A stretch of 5,048 nucleotides of DNA from an uncultured Lachnospiraceae bacterium (GTDB lineage: Bacteria; Bacillota; Clostridia; Lachnospirales; Lachnospiraceae): NCBI GenBank assembly GCA_949346185.1, contig CASGVX010000172.1:1-5048 (forward strand), written 5' to 3'. The position numbers and the translations under genes are program-made. Positions 1-5,048 of the stretch are shown here, one piece after another. Position 1 is the stretch's first letter; each line of letters begins with the position of its first letter. The notes below the pieces were generated by a model. It had not been told where the DNA came from. It made no database searches and was given only the letters and a program-made list of their open reading frames with translations.

Positions 1-475
1 AGTCGCCGACTACAACTGCAGCAATTTCCCGGCAGAGGAAGAAAATAAAAAATACATTGCAGAGAATGTGCTCTTCCACCACAAAACGCTGCCCATGGGA
101 GAATTTGCCATCGGCACCAACACCACTGCCTACATGATGGGGAAGAAGCACCACATCTCCCACCTCCTCCCCATACTCATTGCAGAGAAGACGGGACCTC
201 ATTTTGCAGTGGGGGATACCTGCTTTTCCCACGAGGAAGACCTAGTCACTTGCAATCCTGACGGAAAGCAGATGATCGCCAAGGAAAATGACTATTCCCG
301 CCTCCGACACACGGACAGCAAGAAGGCGTATTTTAATTGCCACACGGATATCACCATCCCCTATGACGAACTGGGGGACATCCTGGTCCACACGGCCGTC
401 GGAGAAACGCTCCCCATCATCCGGGAAGGTCGCTTCGTGCTGCCGGGAACGGAAATGCTCAACGATGTATTTTAA
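1..475 (+). CDS. M29-family aminopeptidase, C-terminal fragment (5' end outside window)
   Basis: The reading frame is open from position 2 to the TAA at 473-475, giving 157 residues with no start in view. An internal GTG at position 68 is not a convincing start, because the conserved-looking sequence runs unbroken through it. The segment resembles the C-terminal half of M29 metallo-aminopeptidases (aminopeptidase T/S/II type), which use a two-metal centre to remove N-terminal residues from peptides, usually in the cytoplasm. Family-like blocks, numbered from the first visible residue, are LPMGEFAIGTN (candidate metal-ligand Glu34), GPHFAVGDTC (candidate His67) and NCHTDITIPYD (candidate His114 and Asp116). 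The end, GRFVLPGTEMLNDVF, fits a natural C-terminus. No membrane segment is visible. The gene converges on the LRR operon and ends 65 bp before that operon's last stop codon. The family call rests on remembered sequence similarity; substrate specificity cannot be stated. Confidence 0.72.
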   Translation, partial: VADYNCSNFPAEEENKKYIAENVLFHHKTLPMGEFAIGTNTTAYMMGKKHHISHLLPILIAEKTGPHFAVGDTCFSHEEDLVTCNPDGKQMIAKENDYSRLRHTDSKKAYFNCHTDITIPYDELGDILVHTAVGETLPIIREGRFVLPGTEMLNDVF

Positions 476-515
476 AATCATGCCCCTTGCCGCATTACAA
501 GCTTCCGTGAGAACG

Positions 516-550
516 ACGTGCTCTGTAGCTACTGAGCACGTTATTTTTTT
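516..550 (+). terminator. Rho-independent terminator of the aminopeptidase gene
   Basis: The arms ACGTGCTC (516-523) and GAGCACGT (534-541) form a perfect 8-bp stem. After a T-T mismatch, the loop can pair two more bases (GT with AC). The stem is followed on the plus strand by TATTTTTTT (542-550), the classic U-tract. It lies about 40 bp after the aminopeptidase stop. On the minus strand the same stem follows an A-run but has no T-run after it, so it should not work well as an intrinsic terminator for the LRR operon. The T-run and one stem base lie inside the 3' end of the convergent LRR gene. Confidence 0.75.
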
Positions 551-2742
551 GCAAACTTCATCTTTGCCTTCTTGTGCAGCCCATTCCCCCATAATACTTT
601 TTTGCATTTCTTCTTCTGGGACTTGGTACACTTGGGAATCTGCACCGTCAGCCTGCTGTACTTCTTGCTCCCCGCCAGATAGAAGGGACAGCTGGAACCA
701 ACGTCGCTCAATTTATTAAGATAAGACATTCCCAGCCATTTCTTCCCCTTAAAAACCACCTTCCGCAAGTTCTTGCAGTCATAAAAAGCCTGACTGTCTA
801 TTGTCTTCACGTTCTTTCCCAATACCACTTCCCGAAGACCTGTACAATGTGCGAAGAGACGCCGTCTTACCATGACCAGCCGATCTGGCAGGACGACTTT
901 CGTCAGTTTCTTGCACCCCTCAAAACAGCGGGAGTCCAACTTCTTTAATTTGGCGGAAAGAGCCACAGCCTTTAAAGACCTTCCCCCTATAAATGCCCTC
1001 TGCCCAACTGATTTCACATGATTCCCCATTACCACCTTCTGCAGAAATCTCGTGTAAGCAATGGATCTATTAGAAATGGTGGTGACTTTTTTCGGCACGG
1101 CAAACTTCTTTCCTCTCTTTGCCATGGGGTAAACGAGCAAGGTTTTCCCGGGTTTGTCGTACATAACGCCCTTGGAAGAGGAGAAATATTTATTCTGGGA
1201 ATCCACCGTAATCTCTCTCAGGGAATCACATCCCCAAAACACTCCTATATCATTTCCAAAAGTGGGAAAATCAATATGCTTCACCCTTCTGGGAATCCGT
1301 ATCCTTTCCAATGCGCCGCAATTCGCAAATCCATCCGCATGAATTTGAAGCAACGCATCGTCCAGCGTAATCTTCTTTAAATTCGCCGCACCATAAAATC
1401 CACCCGTGCCAATACTCTTTATTCCCTTGGGCACCGTGTAACTGGCATCTTTCTTTCCCATGGGATATGCCACCAATTGCCTCGTACTTCTCCTGAGGAG
1501 AACGCCATTCTCTACCTGATAATCGCTTGCTCCCGGAGACACCTGAAATTCTATCAGACTGGGACAATTCTCAAAGCACCGGCCATTCAAGTCATCTGCC
1601 TTATTCGGCACAATGACAGTCTTGAGAACAGGACAATCCTTAAATACAGGAAAACACATATAAATCGTACGTGGCAAAAGCACTTTTTGCAGCTTTCCAC
1701 AGCCAGCAAAGGCATTCTCTGACAGATGTGTGCGCTCCGGTATGGCGACCTCTGTCAATCCGGCATATTCGAAGGCGCTTTGATATATATACTCCAATCC
1801 CTTGGGAAGAGATACCTTTGCCAGGTTCTTTGCCCCGGAAAAAGCATATGGATATATTTCCTTCACATAGGAAGGCACTGTGTAGGCAGCATCCTTTTTT
1901 GCCGCCGGATAGCAGTTGAGCGCATCCTCACGAAACAAGACCTGATCTGACACCGTAAAGCTCTTATTCTCGGGATGAACCGCAAAACTTTCCAAGGAAG
2001 ATGCGCCATTCAAAGCCCCAAATCCCCTCAGATCTTTTCCCAGAGAAATGTGCCTCAAATTCTTAGGGGCAACGGACCCATTGCTGATGCCGTCCTCAAA
2101 GAATAATTCCATATAGTCCGACAGAAAGACCTTCTCTACCACTCCATTCCTACACAGAATCTTCTCCCACTGGGCGCTCTTTACCCTGATATCATTGCAA
2201 TAGTCGGGCAGATACATCTCCTTCAGTGTCTTTCCCTTCTCCGTGAGATTTTTCACATCCCCATTGTAGAAGTCAAAATAATTGGTAAAATCATCAATCA
2301 CCTTCAATTTATAGGATAACTGTTCTCTCTTCGTCTCGCCACCCTCTTCATATTGAATCTGGGCAATGATTTCAGTCGCTCCCTCATCCACGCCCGAGAC
2401 CACCCCGGCATCGCTCACCACTGCCACATTCTCATTGCCAGAGGAATACTGGACAGACTGGATGCCTTTCCCAAGCACGGTAATCTTATCCCCGCTGTCC
2501 CGGTAAAGCACCTTCTGATGCCCTGCGATGGCAGGCCTCGTCCCTTCTATCCCTCCTTCCGCAGCAGTTCTCACATCACTTGCTCCTGATTCTCCGCCAA
2601 TGACAGATGCTGTCCCTCTCGATGTCATTGGCCGCTCCTCAGCCATTGATGCTGTCCCACTGCCAATCCAAAACGCTCCCAGCGAAAATGCCACGGCAGC
2701 AATCCAGCCTTTTTTCTTCAAATAATCTATACTCTTTTTCAT
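541..2742 (-). CDS. Secreted BspA-like LRR_5 protein with Big_2-like domain (second gene of operon)
   Basis: This is a 733-residue protein, probably exported and surface-located; its ligand is unknown. The chosen start is the ATG at 2742-2740, because AAGGAGAG lies 5 nt upstream of it. A longer start at 2775 would overlap the previous gene and lacks such a site. Residues 1-34 form a signal peptide: KK near the start, a hydrophobic core at about 14-28, and likely cleavage after SMA. Residues 35-74 are a Gly/Ser/Thr/Ala-rich linker. Residues 76-150 look like a bacterial Ig-like (Big_2) domain, with SSGNENVAVVS and a G-V-V-S-G-V-x-E-G turn. Residues about 160-665 are LRR_5-type repeats (AF.GC..L..V.LP), including three YP..K...Y/F.VP super-repeat starts at 261, 407 and 519. 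The last four full units before the tail are exactly 23 residues apart. The tail, 691-733, has 16 Lys/Arg, no acidic residue, C705 and C713, and ends KFAKK. There is no LPXTG and no C-terminal membrane segment. It is a paralogue of the upstream gene. Adhesion or ligand binding is inferred from the family only. Confidence 0.9.
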   Translation of the reverse strand: MKKSIDYLKKKGWIAAVAFSLGAFWIGSGTASMAEERPMTSRGTASVIGGESGASDVRTAAEGGIEGTRPAIAGHQKVLYRDSGDKITVLGKGIQSVQYSSGNENVAVVSDAGVVSGVDEGATEIIAQIQYEEGGETKREQLSYKLKVIDDFTNYFDFYNGDVKNLTEKGKTLKEMYLPDYCNDIRVKSAQWEKILCRNGVVEKVFLSDYMELFFEDGISNGSVAPKNLRHISLGKDLRGFGALNGASSLESFAVHPENKSFTVSDQVLFREDALNCYPAAKKDAAYTVPSYVKEIYPYAFSGAKNLAKVSLPKGLEYIYQSAFEYAGLTEVAIPERTHLSENAFAGCGKLQKVLLPRTIYMCFPVFKDCPVLKTVIVPNKADDLNGRCFENCPSLIEFQVSPGASDYQVENGVLLRRSTRQLVAYPMGKKDASYTVPKGIKSIGTGGFYGAANLKKITLDDALLQIHADGFANCGALERIRIPRRVKHIDFPTFGNDIGVFWGCDSLREITVDSQNKYFSSSKGVMYDKPGKTLLVYPMAKRGKKFAVPKKVTTISNRSIAYTRFLQKVVMGNHVKSVGQRAFIGGRSLKAVALSAKLKKLDSRCFEGCKKLTKVVLPDRLVMVRRRLFAHCTGLREVVLGKNVKTIDSQAFYDCKNLRKVVFKGKKWLGMSYLNKLSDVGSSCPFYLAGSKKYSRLTVQIPKCTKSQKKKCKKVLWGNGLHKKAKMKFAKK
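751..1065 (-). repeat. 23-residue (69-bp period) LRR array in the second LRR gene
   Basis: Here the conserved hydrophobic position falls at residues 561 (Ile), 584, 607, 630 and 653 (Phe), the same 23-residue period as in the paralogue and at the same place before the C-terminal FKG-K-KW element. The first unit is degenerate, with Ser-Ile where the others have a residue followed by Phe. Confidence 0.78.
2606..2658. repeat. Short in-frame direct repeat in the linker of the second LRR protein
   Basis: GATGCTGTCCC occurs at 2606-2616 and again at 2648-2658, 42 bp (14 codons) apart. It encodes GTAS twice, at residues 29-32 and 43-46, spanning the signal-peptide cleavage site. Flanking bases match only partly. 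The first LRR protein has no equivalent linker, so local duplication may have contributed to this extra segment. Confidence 0.4.
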
Positions 2743-2747
2743 GAAAT

Positions 2748-2755
2748 CTCTCCTT
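2748..2755 (-). promoter_or_regulatory. Ribosome binding site of the second LRR gene
   Basis: The minus strand reads AAGGAGAG and then ATTTC before the ATG at 2742. This spacing is normal for a Firmicute. The site lies in the 19-bp gap after the TAG of the upstream gene (2762-2764). It settles the start at 2742 rather than the in-frame ATG at 2775. The tight gap with no terminator in it supports co-transcription. Confidence 0.85.
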
Positions 2756-2761
2756 TTCTGT

Positions 2762-4837
2762 CTATTTCTTCGCAAACTTGATTTTTGCCCTCTTGTGAAG
2801 CCCTGCCGTCTTCAGGACTTTTCTGCACTTCCTCCTCTGCTTTTCAGTACACTTGGGCATATGAACCACCAATTTCCCATAATTCTTGCTGCCCGTCTTG
2901 ACAAACACAGGGTCATAGTCAAGCCAGTCCATCCATTTCCTGCCCTTGAATGTAAGTTTCCTCAGGCTCTTGCAATTCTGAAAAGCGCCCTTTTGCACAT
3001 ACTTCACAGATTTCCCTATCACTGCCTCTCTCAGTGCGGTACAGCCGGAAAAAACGGTTTCACTTAATTTCTTCACCTTGCTGGGAATAGCGATTTTCTG
3101 CAGCTTTGTGCAATTGCGGAAGGCGCTGTCTCCAATTATTCGCAACTTAGACGGCATTGCGACATGCCTTAATGCCTTCATGCGGAAAAACGCCATCTTC
3201 TCGATTGCCTCCACCTTTTTTCCCATTGTCAATTTCTGAAGATACCGATTATCCATAAATGCGTATTGCTCGATATAGACAACGCTTTTGGGCAACGAGT
3301 ACTTTTTCGCCTTCTTGGCCTGGGGATAGCAATATACGGTTTCCTTAGATTTATCTAGCAGCGCTCCTTTCACAGAGGAATAATTCTTATTCTTGGCATC
3401 CACGCTAATTGCTTTCAAATTTCTGCATCCCCAGAAACATTGCGCGGGACTATTCATGAGATATGCTTTTTTAGGAATGCGAATGCCGGTAAGAGACTTG
3501 CAGTCCTCAAATGCCTTGCACTCGATATACCTCAAACTTCCATTTAACTCAATCTTTTTCAAATTCTCTGCACTGGCAAATGCTTCCCTTCGAATCAATT
3601 CCGTGCCAGAGGGAACAGCGTAGCTGGAGTTTTTCTTCCCCATGGGATAAACCGCCAAATCAGCGCCATAATTTCCGAAAAGAACATCATCCTTTACGAT
3701 AAACTGACTATCCCCATCCGTAATCTGGAAGCCCTCCAAGCTGGAGCATCCATAAAAGTTTTCGCCGTAGACTTTCTTCGCCGTATTTGGTACGATTACC
3801 GTCTTCAAGGCATCGCAGTTCATAAATACCCTTCCGGAAGGCTCCAATATATTGGGAAGCATGGCCTTGCCTAGCTTGCTGCAGTCTCGGAATGCGTTGA
3901 CTCCCAAGTTTACCTCCAAAGGCAGTCGCACTTCTACCAGCCCTGTTTTTTGAAATGCCGACTTGCCGATATATTTCAGATGATCAGTAAACTTAACTTT
4001 TGCAAGCCGCAATGCCCCGGAAAAAGCGTAATTCTCTACCCTGACCACGTTTTCCGGCACCGTATAGGATGTATCGGCCTTTCCCGCCGGATAGCACACC
4101 AGCGTATCGCCGGAGAAAAGAACATGATCCTTCACTTGAAAATGCAGATTTCCCGGATGCACTGTAATCTTTTCCAGAGATGATATATTTTCCAGATACC
4201 CCAGATTCTTCAGCCCGGCTCCAATGTGAAGTTCCCTTAGATTAGTACAGCCATCGAATATGGAAGATGTGTACTCTTCGTCCTCCCAGTCATAATAATC
4301 CAAATATTCCAAGCAGTCAGATAGGAACACCTTTTCCACCGCCTGATTATCATCGAAAACATTTTCCTGCACGGCAGTTACTTTCGTATTGCCATGGTAG
4401 CCGGGAATGTACACTTCCTTCAACATCTTCCCCTTGATAGTCAGACCGACGATCCTGCCACTCTTATACTTAAAATAATTGGCAGAACTATCTATCACCC
4501 GCAAATCATAGGATAATTCTTTCGTCTGCAATTTCCCTTCTGCCCCATAAGTGACTTTTGCCTGAATCTTCGCCGCCCCCTCTTTTACAGGCGTGACCGT
4601 GCCGCTTCCGCTCACAGATGCCACATCCGCTGAATCAGAGGAATACGCCACCGACCGAATGTCATCCCCCTGCACGGAAATCTCATCCTTTCCATCCAGG
4701 TAAATCACCCTCTCCTGCCCTATTATTTCTGGTTCCCGGGCAGCATCAGCCCTTTCACCGCTAATGAAAAATACCCCCGCTGCTGCCAGCATGGCAGCAA
4801 ATGCTCCTCTCCTCCAAATAACCTTGCGTCCCTCCAT
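2762..4837 (-). CDS. Secreted BspA-like LRR_5 protein with Big_2-like domain (first gene of operon)
   Basis: This is a 691-residue protein, probably exported and surface-located; its ligand is unknown. The start at 4837 is supported by AAGGAGGG 6 nt upstream. The signal peptide has a basic N-region (R4, K5, R9, R10), a hydrophobic core at about 11-26 and likely cleavage after ADA (residue 32). Residues 42-116 resemble a Big_2 Ig-like domain (YSSDSADVASVS, then G-T-V-T-P-V-K-E-G). Residues about 125-635 are LRR_5/BspA repeats. Three super-repeat starts with a YP..K pattern lie at 232, 378 and 485. From residue 526 five units follow with conserved aromatics at F527, F550, F573, F596 and F619, exactly 23 apart. 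An acidic loop (YYDWEDEEY, 181-189) interrupts the early LRR and is absent from the paralogue. The tail, 649-691, has 16 Lys/Arg of 43, C663 and C671, and ends KFAKK. No LPXTG, GW, SLH or hydrophobic anchor was seen. The protein aligns collinearly with the downstream gene, which points to gene duplication. A role in adhesion is family-based inference. Confidence 0.92.
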   Translation of the reverse strand: MEGRKVIWRRGAFAAMLAAAGVFFISGERADAAREPEIIGQERVIYLDGKDEISVQGDDIRSVAYSSDSADVASVSGSGTVTPVKEGAAKIQAKVTYGAEGKLQTKELSYDLRVIDSSANYFKYKSGRIVGLTIKGKMLKEVYIPGYHGNTKVTAVQENVFDDNQAVEKVFLSDCLEYLDYYDWEDEEYTSSIFDGCTNLRELHIGAGLKNLGYLENISSLEKITVHPGNLHFQVKDHVLFSGDTLVCYPAGKADTSYTVPENVVRVENYAFSGALRLAKVKFTDHLKYIGKSAFQKTGLVEVRLPLEVNLGVNAFRDCSKLGKAMLPNILEPSGRVFMNCDALKTVIVPNTAKKVYGENFYGCSSLEGFQITDGDSQFIVKDDVLFGNYGADLAVYPMGKKNSSYAVPSGTELIRREAFASAENLKKIELNGSLRYIECKAFEDCKSLTGIRIPKKAYLMNSPAQCFWGCRNLKAISVDAKNKNYSSVKGALLDKSKETVYCYPQAKKAKKYSLPKSVVYIEQYAFMDNRYLQKLTMGKKVEAIEKMAFFRMKALRHVAMPSKLRIIGDSAFRNCTKLQKIAIPSKVKKLSETVFSGCTALREAVIGKSVKYVQKGAFQNCKSLRKLTFKGRKWMDWLDYDPVFVKTGSKNYGKLVVHMPKCTEKQRRKCRKVLKTAGLHKRAKIKFAKK
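2948..3262 (-). repeat. 23-residue (69-bp period) LRR array in the first LRR gene
   Basis: Five units of the LRR_5 pattern, AF.nC..L.k..iP.k.k.i, start at residues 526, 549, 572, 595 and 618, with no insertion between them. This is the most regular part of the array. The period is visible at protein level; the DNA units have diverged, so this is an old repeat rather than a recent slippage tract. Confidence 0.8.
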
Positions 4838-4843
4838 AGATAG

Positions 4844-4851
4844 CCCTCCTT
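4844..4851 (-). promoter_or_regulatory. Strong ribosome binding site of the first LRR gene
   Basis: The minus strand reads AAGGAGGG and then CTATCT before the ATG at 4837. This is a near-perfect anti-Shine-Dalgarno match at good spacing, so the start of the first LRR gene is well supported and efficient translation is expected. Confidence 0.88.
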
Positions 4852-4858
4852 GTTTGTT

Positions 4859-4887
4859 ATTATATTACTATATCACGTAATTTTTAA
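4859..4887 (-). promoter_or_regulatory. Alternative overlapping promoter with consensus -10
   Basis: On the minus strand, TTAAAA (4887-4882, four of six matches to TTGACA) stands 17 bp from a perfect TATAAT (4864-4859). Its transcript would start near 4852 and leave only about 15 nt of leader, with the ribosome binding site at the extreme 5' end. It is therefore less comfortable than the overlapping extended -10 candidate, although its hexamers score better. Only one of the two need be real. Confidence 0.35.
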
Positions 4888-4896
4888 GAAAAACAA
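4867..4896 (-). promoter_or_regulatory. Candidate promoter of the LRR operon (extended -10)
   Basis: On the minus strand, TTGTTT (4896-4891) is followed after 18 bp by TATAGT (4872-4867). TG stands one base upstream of that hexamer (4875-4874), which makes an extended -10 of the vegetative sigma type. Transcription would begin near 4860, leaving a leader of about 22 nt that contains the whole ribosome binding site. That geometry makes it the preferred promoter of the two overlapping candidates. The region is very AT-rich, so chance matches are possible. Confidence 0.5.
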
Positions 4897-4921
4897 AAGA
4901 ACTTATTAAGAATTATTAAGA
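4884..4921. repeat. Phased TTAAGA direct repeats at the LRR promoter
   Basis: On the plus strand, TTAAGA occurs at 4884-4889, 4906-4911 and 4916-4921. The last two belong to a longer 9-bp direct repeat, TTATTAAGA (4903-4911 and 4913-4921). Start-to-start spacings are 22 and 10 bp, close to two turns and one turn of the helix, so the copies face the same side. A fourth copy, in the similar context AACTGTTAAGAA, lies at 5005-5010. The proximal copy overlaps the candidate -35 region. The arrangement resembles sites for a dimeric or tandem-binding response regulator, but no regulator can be named and the AT-rich background weakens the case. Confidence 0.4.
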
Positions 4922-5048
4922 TTGCAAAAGGAGTCCTCCATAAACCTCTCTTCATTCAATATATAGCCCGCCATCTGCTCTGCCTCACATGCCCTAAGGA
5001 ACTGTTAAGAAATAAATCTTCACATTTTGCTTGCTGGAATCTCCATCT
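4922..5048. other. Upstream edge region without a confident gene
   Basis: No long open frame crosses this stretch. On the minus strand two frames are open from the window edge, one to a TGA at 4958-4956 (30 residues) and one to a TAG at 4996-4994 (17 residues). Either could be the tail of a gene entering from the right, but neither is recognisable. A third minus-strand frame has a 22-codon ORF at 4906-4974, starting MAGYILNEERF, preceded only by a weak GAGG. I saw no terminator hairpin with a T-run and no tRNA-like fold. Confidence 0.4.

Noticed and set aside
541..690. Sortase (LPXTG-like) or membrane anchor at the LRR C-termini
   Set aside because: The last 43 residues are Lys-rich and end in KFAKK, with no LPXTG-like motif followed by a hydrophobic segment in either protein.
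242..719. Open frames on both strands overlapping the aminopeptidase end and the LRR tail (242-631 minus, 288-719 plus)
   Set aside because: They overlap recognisable coding sequence or the terminator, lack ribosome binding sites and show no family-like motifs. They are shadows of the real genes.
2740..2775. Longer 744-residue form of the second LRR protein starting at 2775
   Set aside because: It would overlap the end of the first LRR gene and put a charged MRRNRQKRRDF stretch before the signal peptide. A clear ribosome binding site is placed for the ATG at 2742 instead.
751..3262. The regular repeat period as a CRISPR array or tandem DNA satellite
   Set aside because: The 69-bp period is in frame, encodes an LRR_5 consensus and is diverged at DNA level, with no identical repeats or unique spacers.
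1018..4183. Many plus-strand open frames of 60-120 codons opposite the LRR genes
   Set aside because: They lie entirely antisense to well-supported repeat proteins, have no ribosome binding sites of note, and arise from the regular codon composition of the LRR arrays.
4926..4944. GGAG/CTCC mini-palindrome followed by TTTT on the minus strand as an upstream terminator
   Set aside because: The stem is only four base pairs with a two-base loop, which is too small to fold as an intrinsic terminator.

Overview
The window looks like chromosomal DNA of a low-to-mid GC Firmicute, most likely a clostridial or Lachnospiraceae-type organism. The grounds are strong AGGAGG-type ribosome binding sites, Gram-positive style signal peptides, BspA-like leucine-rich-repeat (LRR) surface proteins with lysine-rich tails, and an M29-type aminopeptidase fragment that resembles clostridial sequences. 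This assignment is from memory of families, not from a search.

Layout: (1) Positions 1-475, plus strand, hold the 3' end of a gene whose visible 157 residues look like the C-terminal part of an M29-family metallo-aminopeptidase. (2) A hairpin followed by a T-run at about 516-550 is a good intrinsic terminator for that gene. It overlaps the last codons of the convergent minus-strand gene. (3) Positions 541-2742 and 2762-4837, both minus strand, encode two collinear paralogues of 733 and 691 residues. Each has a signal peptide, a Big_2-like immunoglobulin fold, a long array of LRR_5/BspA-type repeats and a strongly basic C-terminal tail with a conserved CX7C. They are 19 bp apart, each with its own strong ribosome binding site, and read as a two-gene operon. 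(4) Positions 4838-5048 are the AT-rich upstream region, with two overlapping promoter candidates and several copies of a TTAAGA element, three of them on one helical face. No confident gene is seen at the right edge.

How they work together: the two LRR proteins are probably co-expressed, exported and kept at the cell surface, perhaps for adhesion or ligand binding. No LPXTG motif or C-terminal hydrophobic anchor is present, so the shared basic tail is the best candidate for retention. Nothing links the aminopeptidase to them except convergent orientation. I found no RNA gene, CRISPR array, insertion sequence or defence system. The most unusual items are the duplicated LRR operon with its conserved Cys-containing basic tail, the phased repeats at its promoter, and the terminator shared with a coding end.
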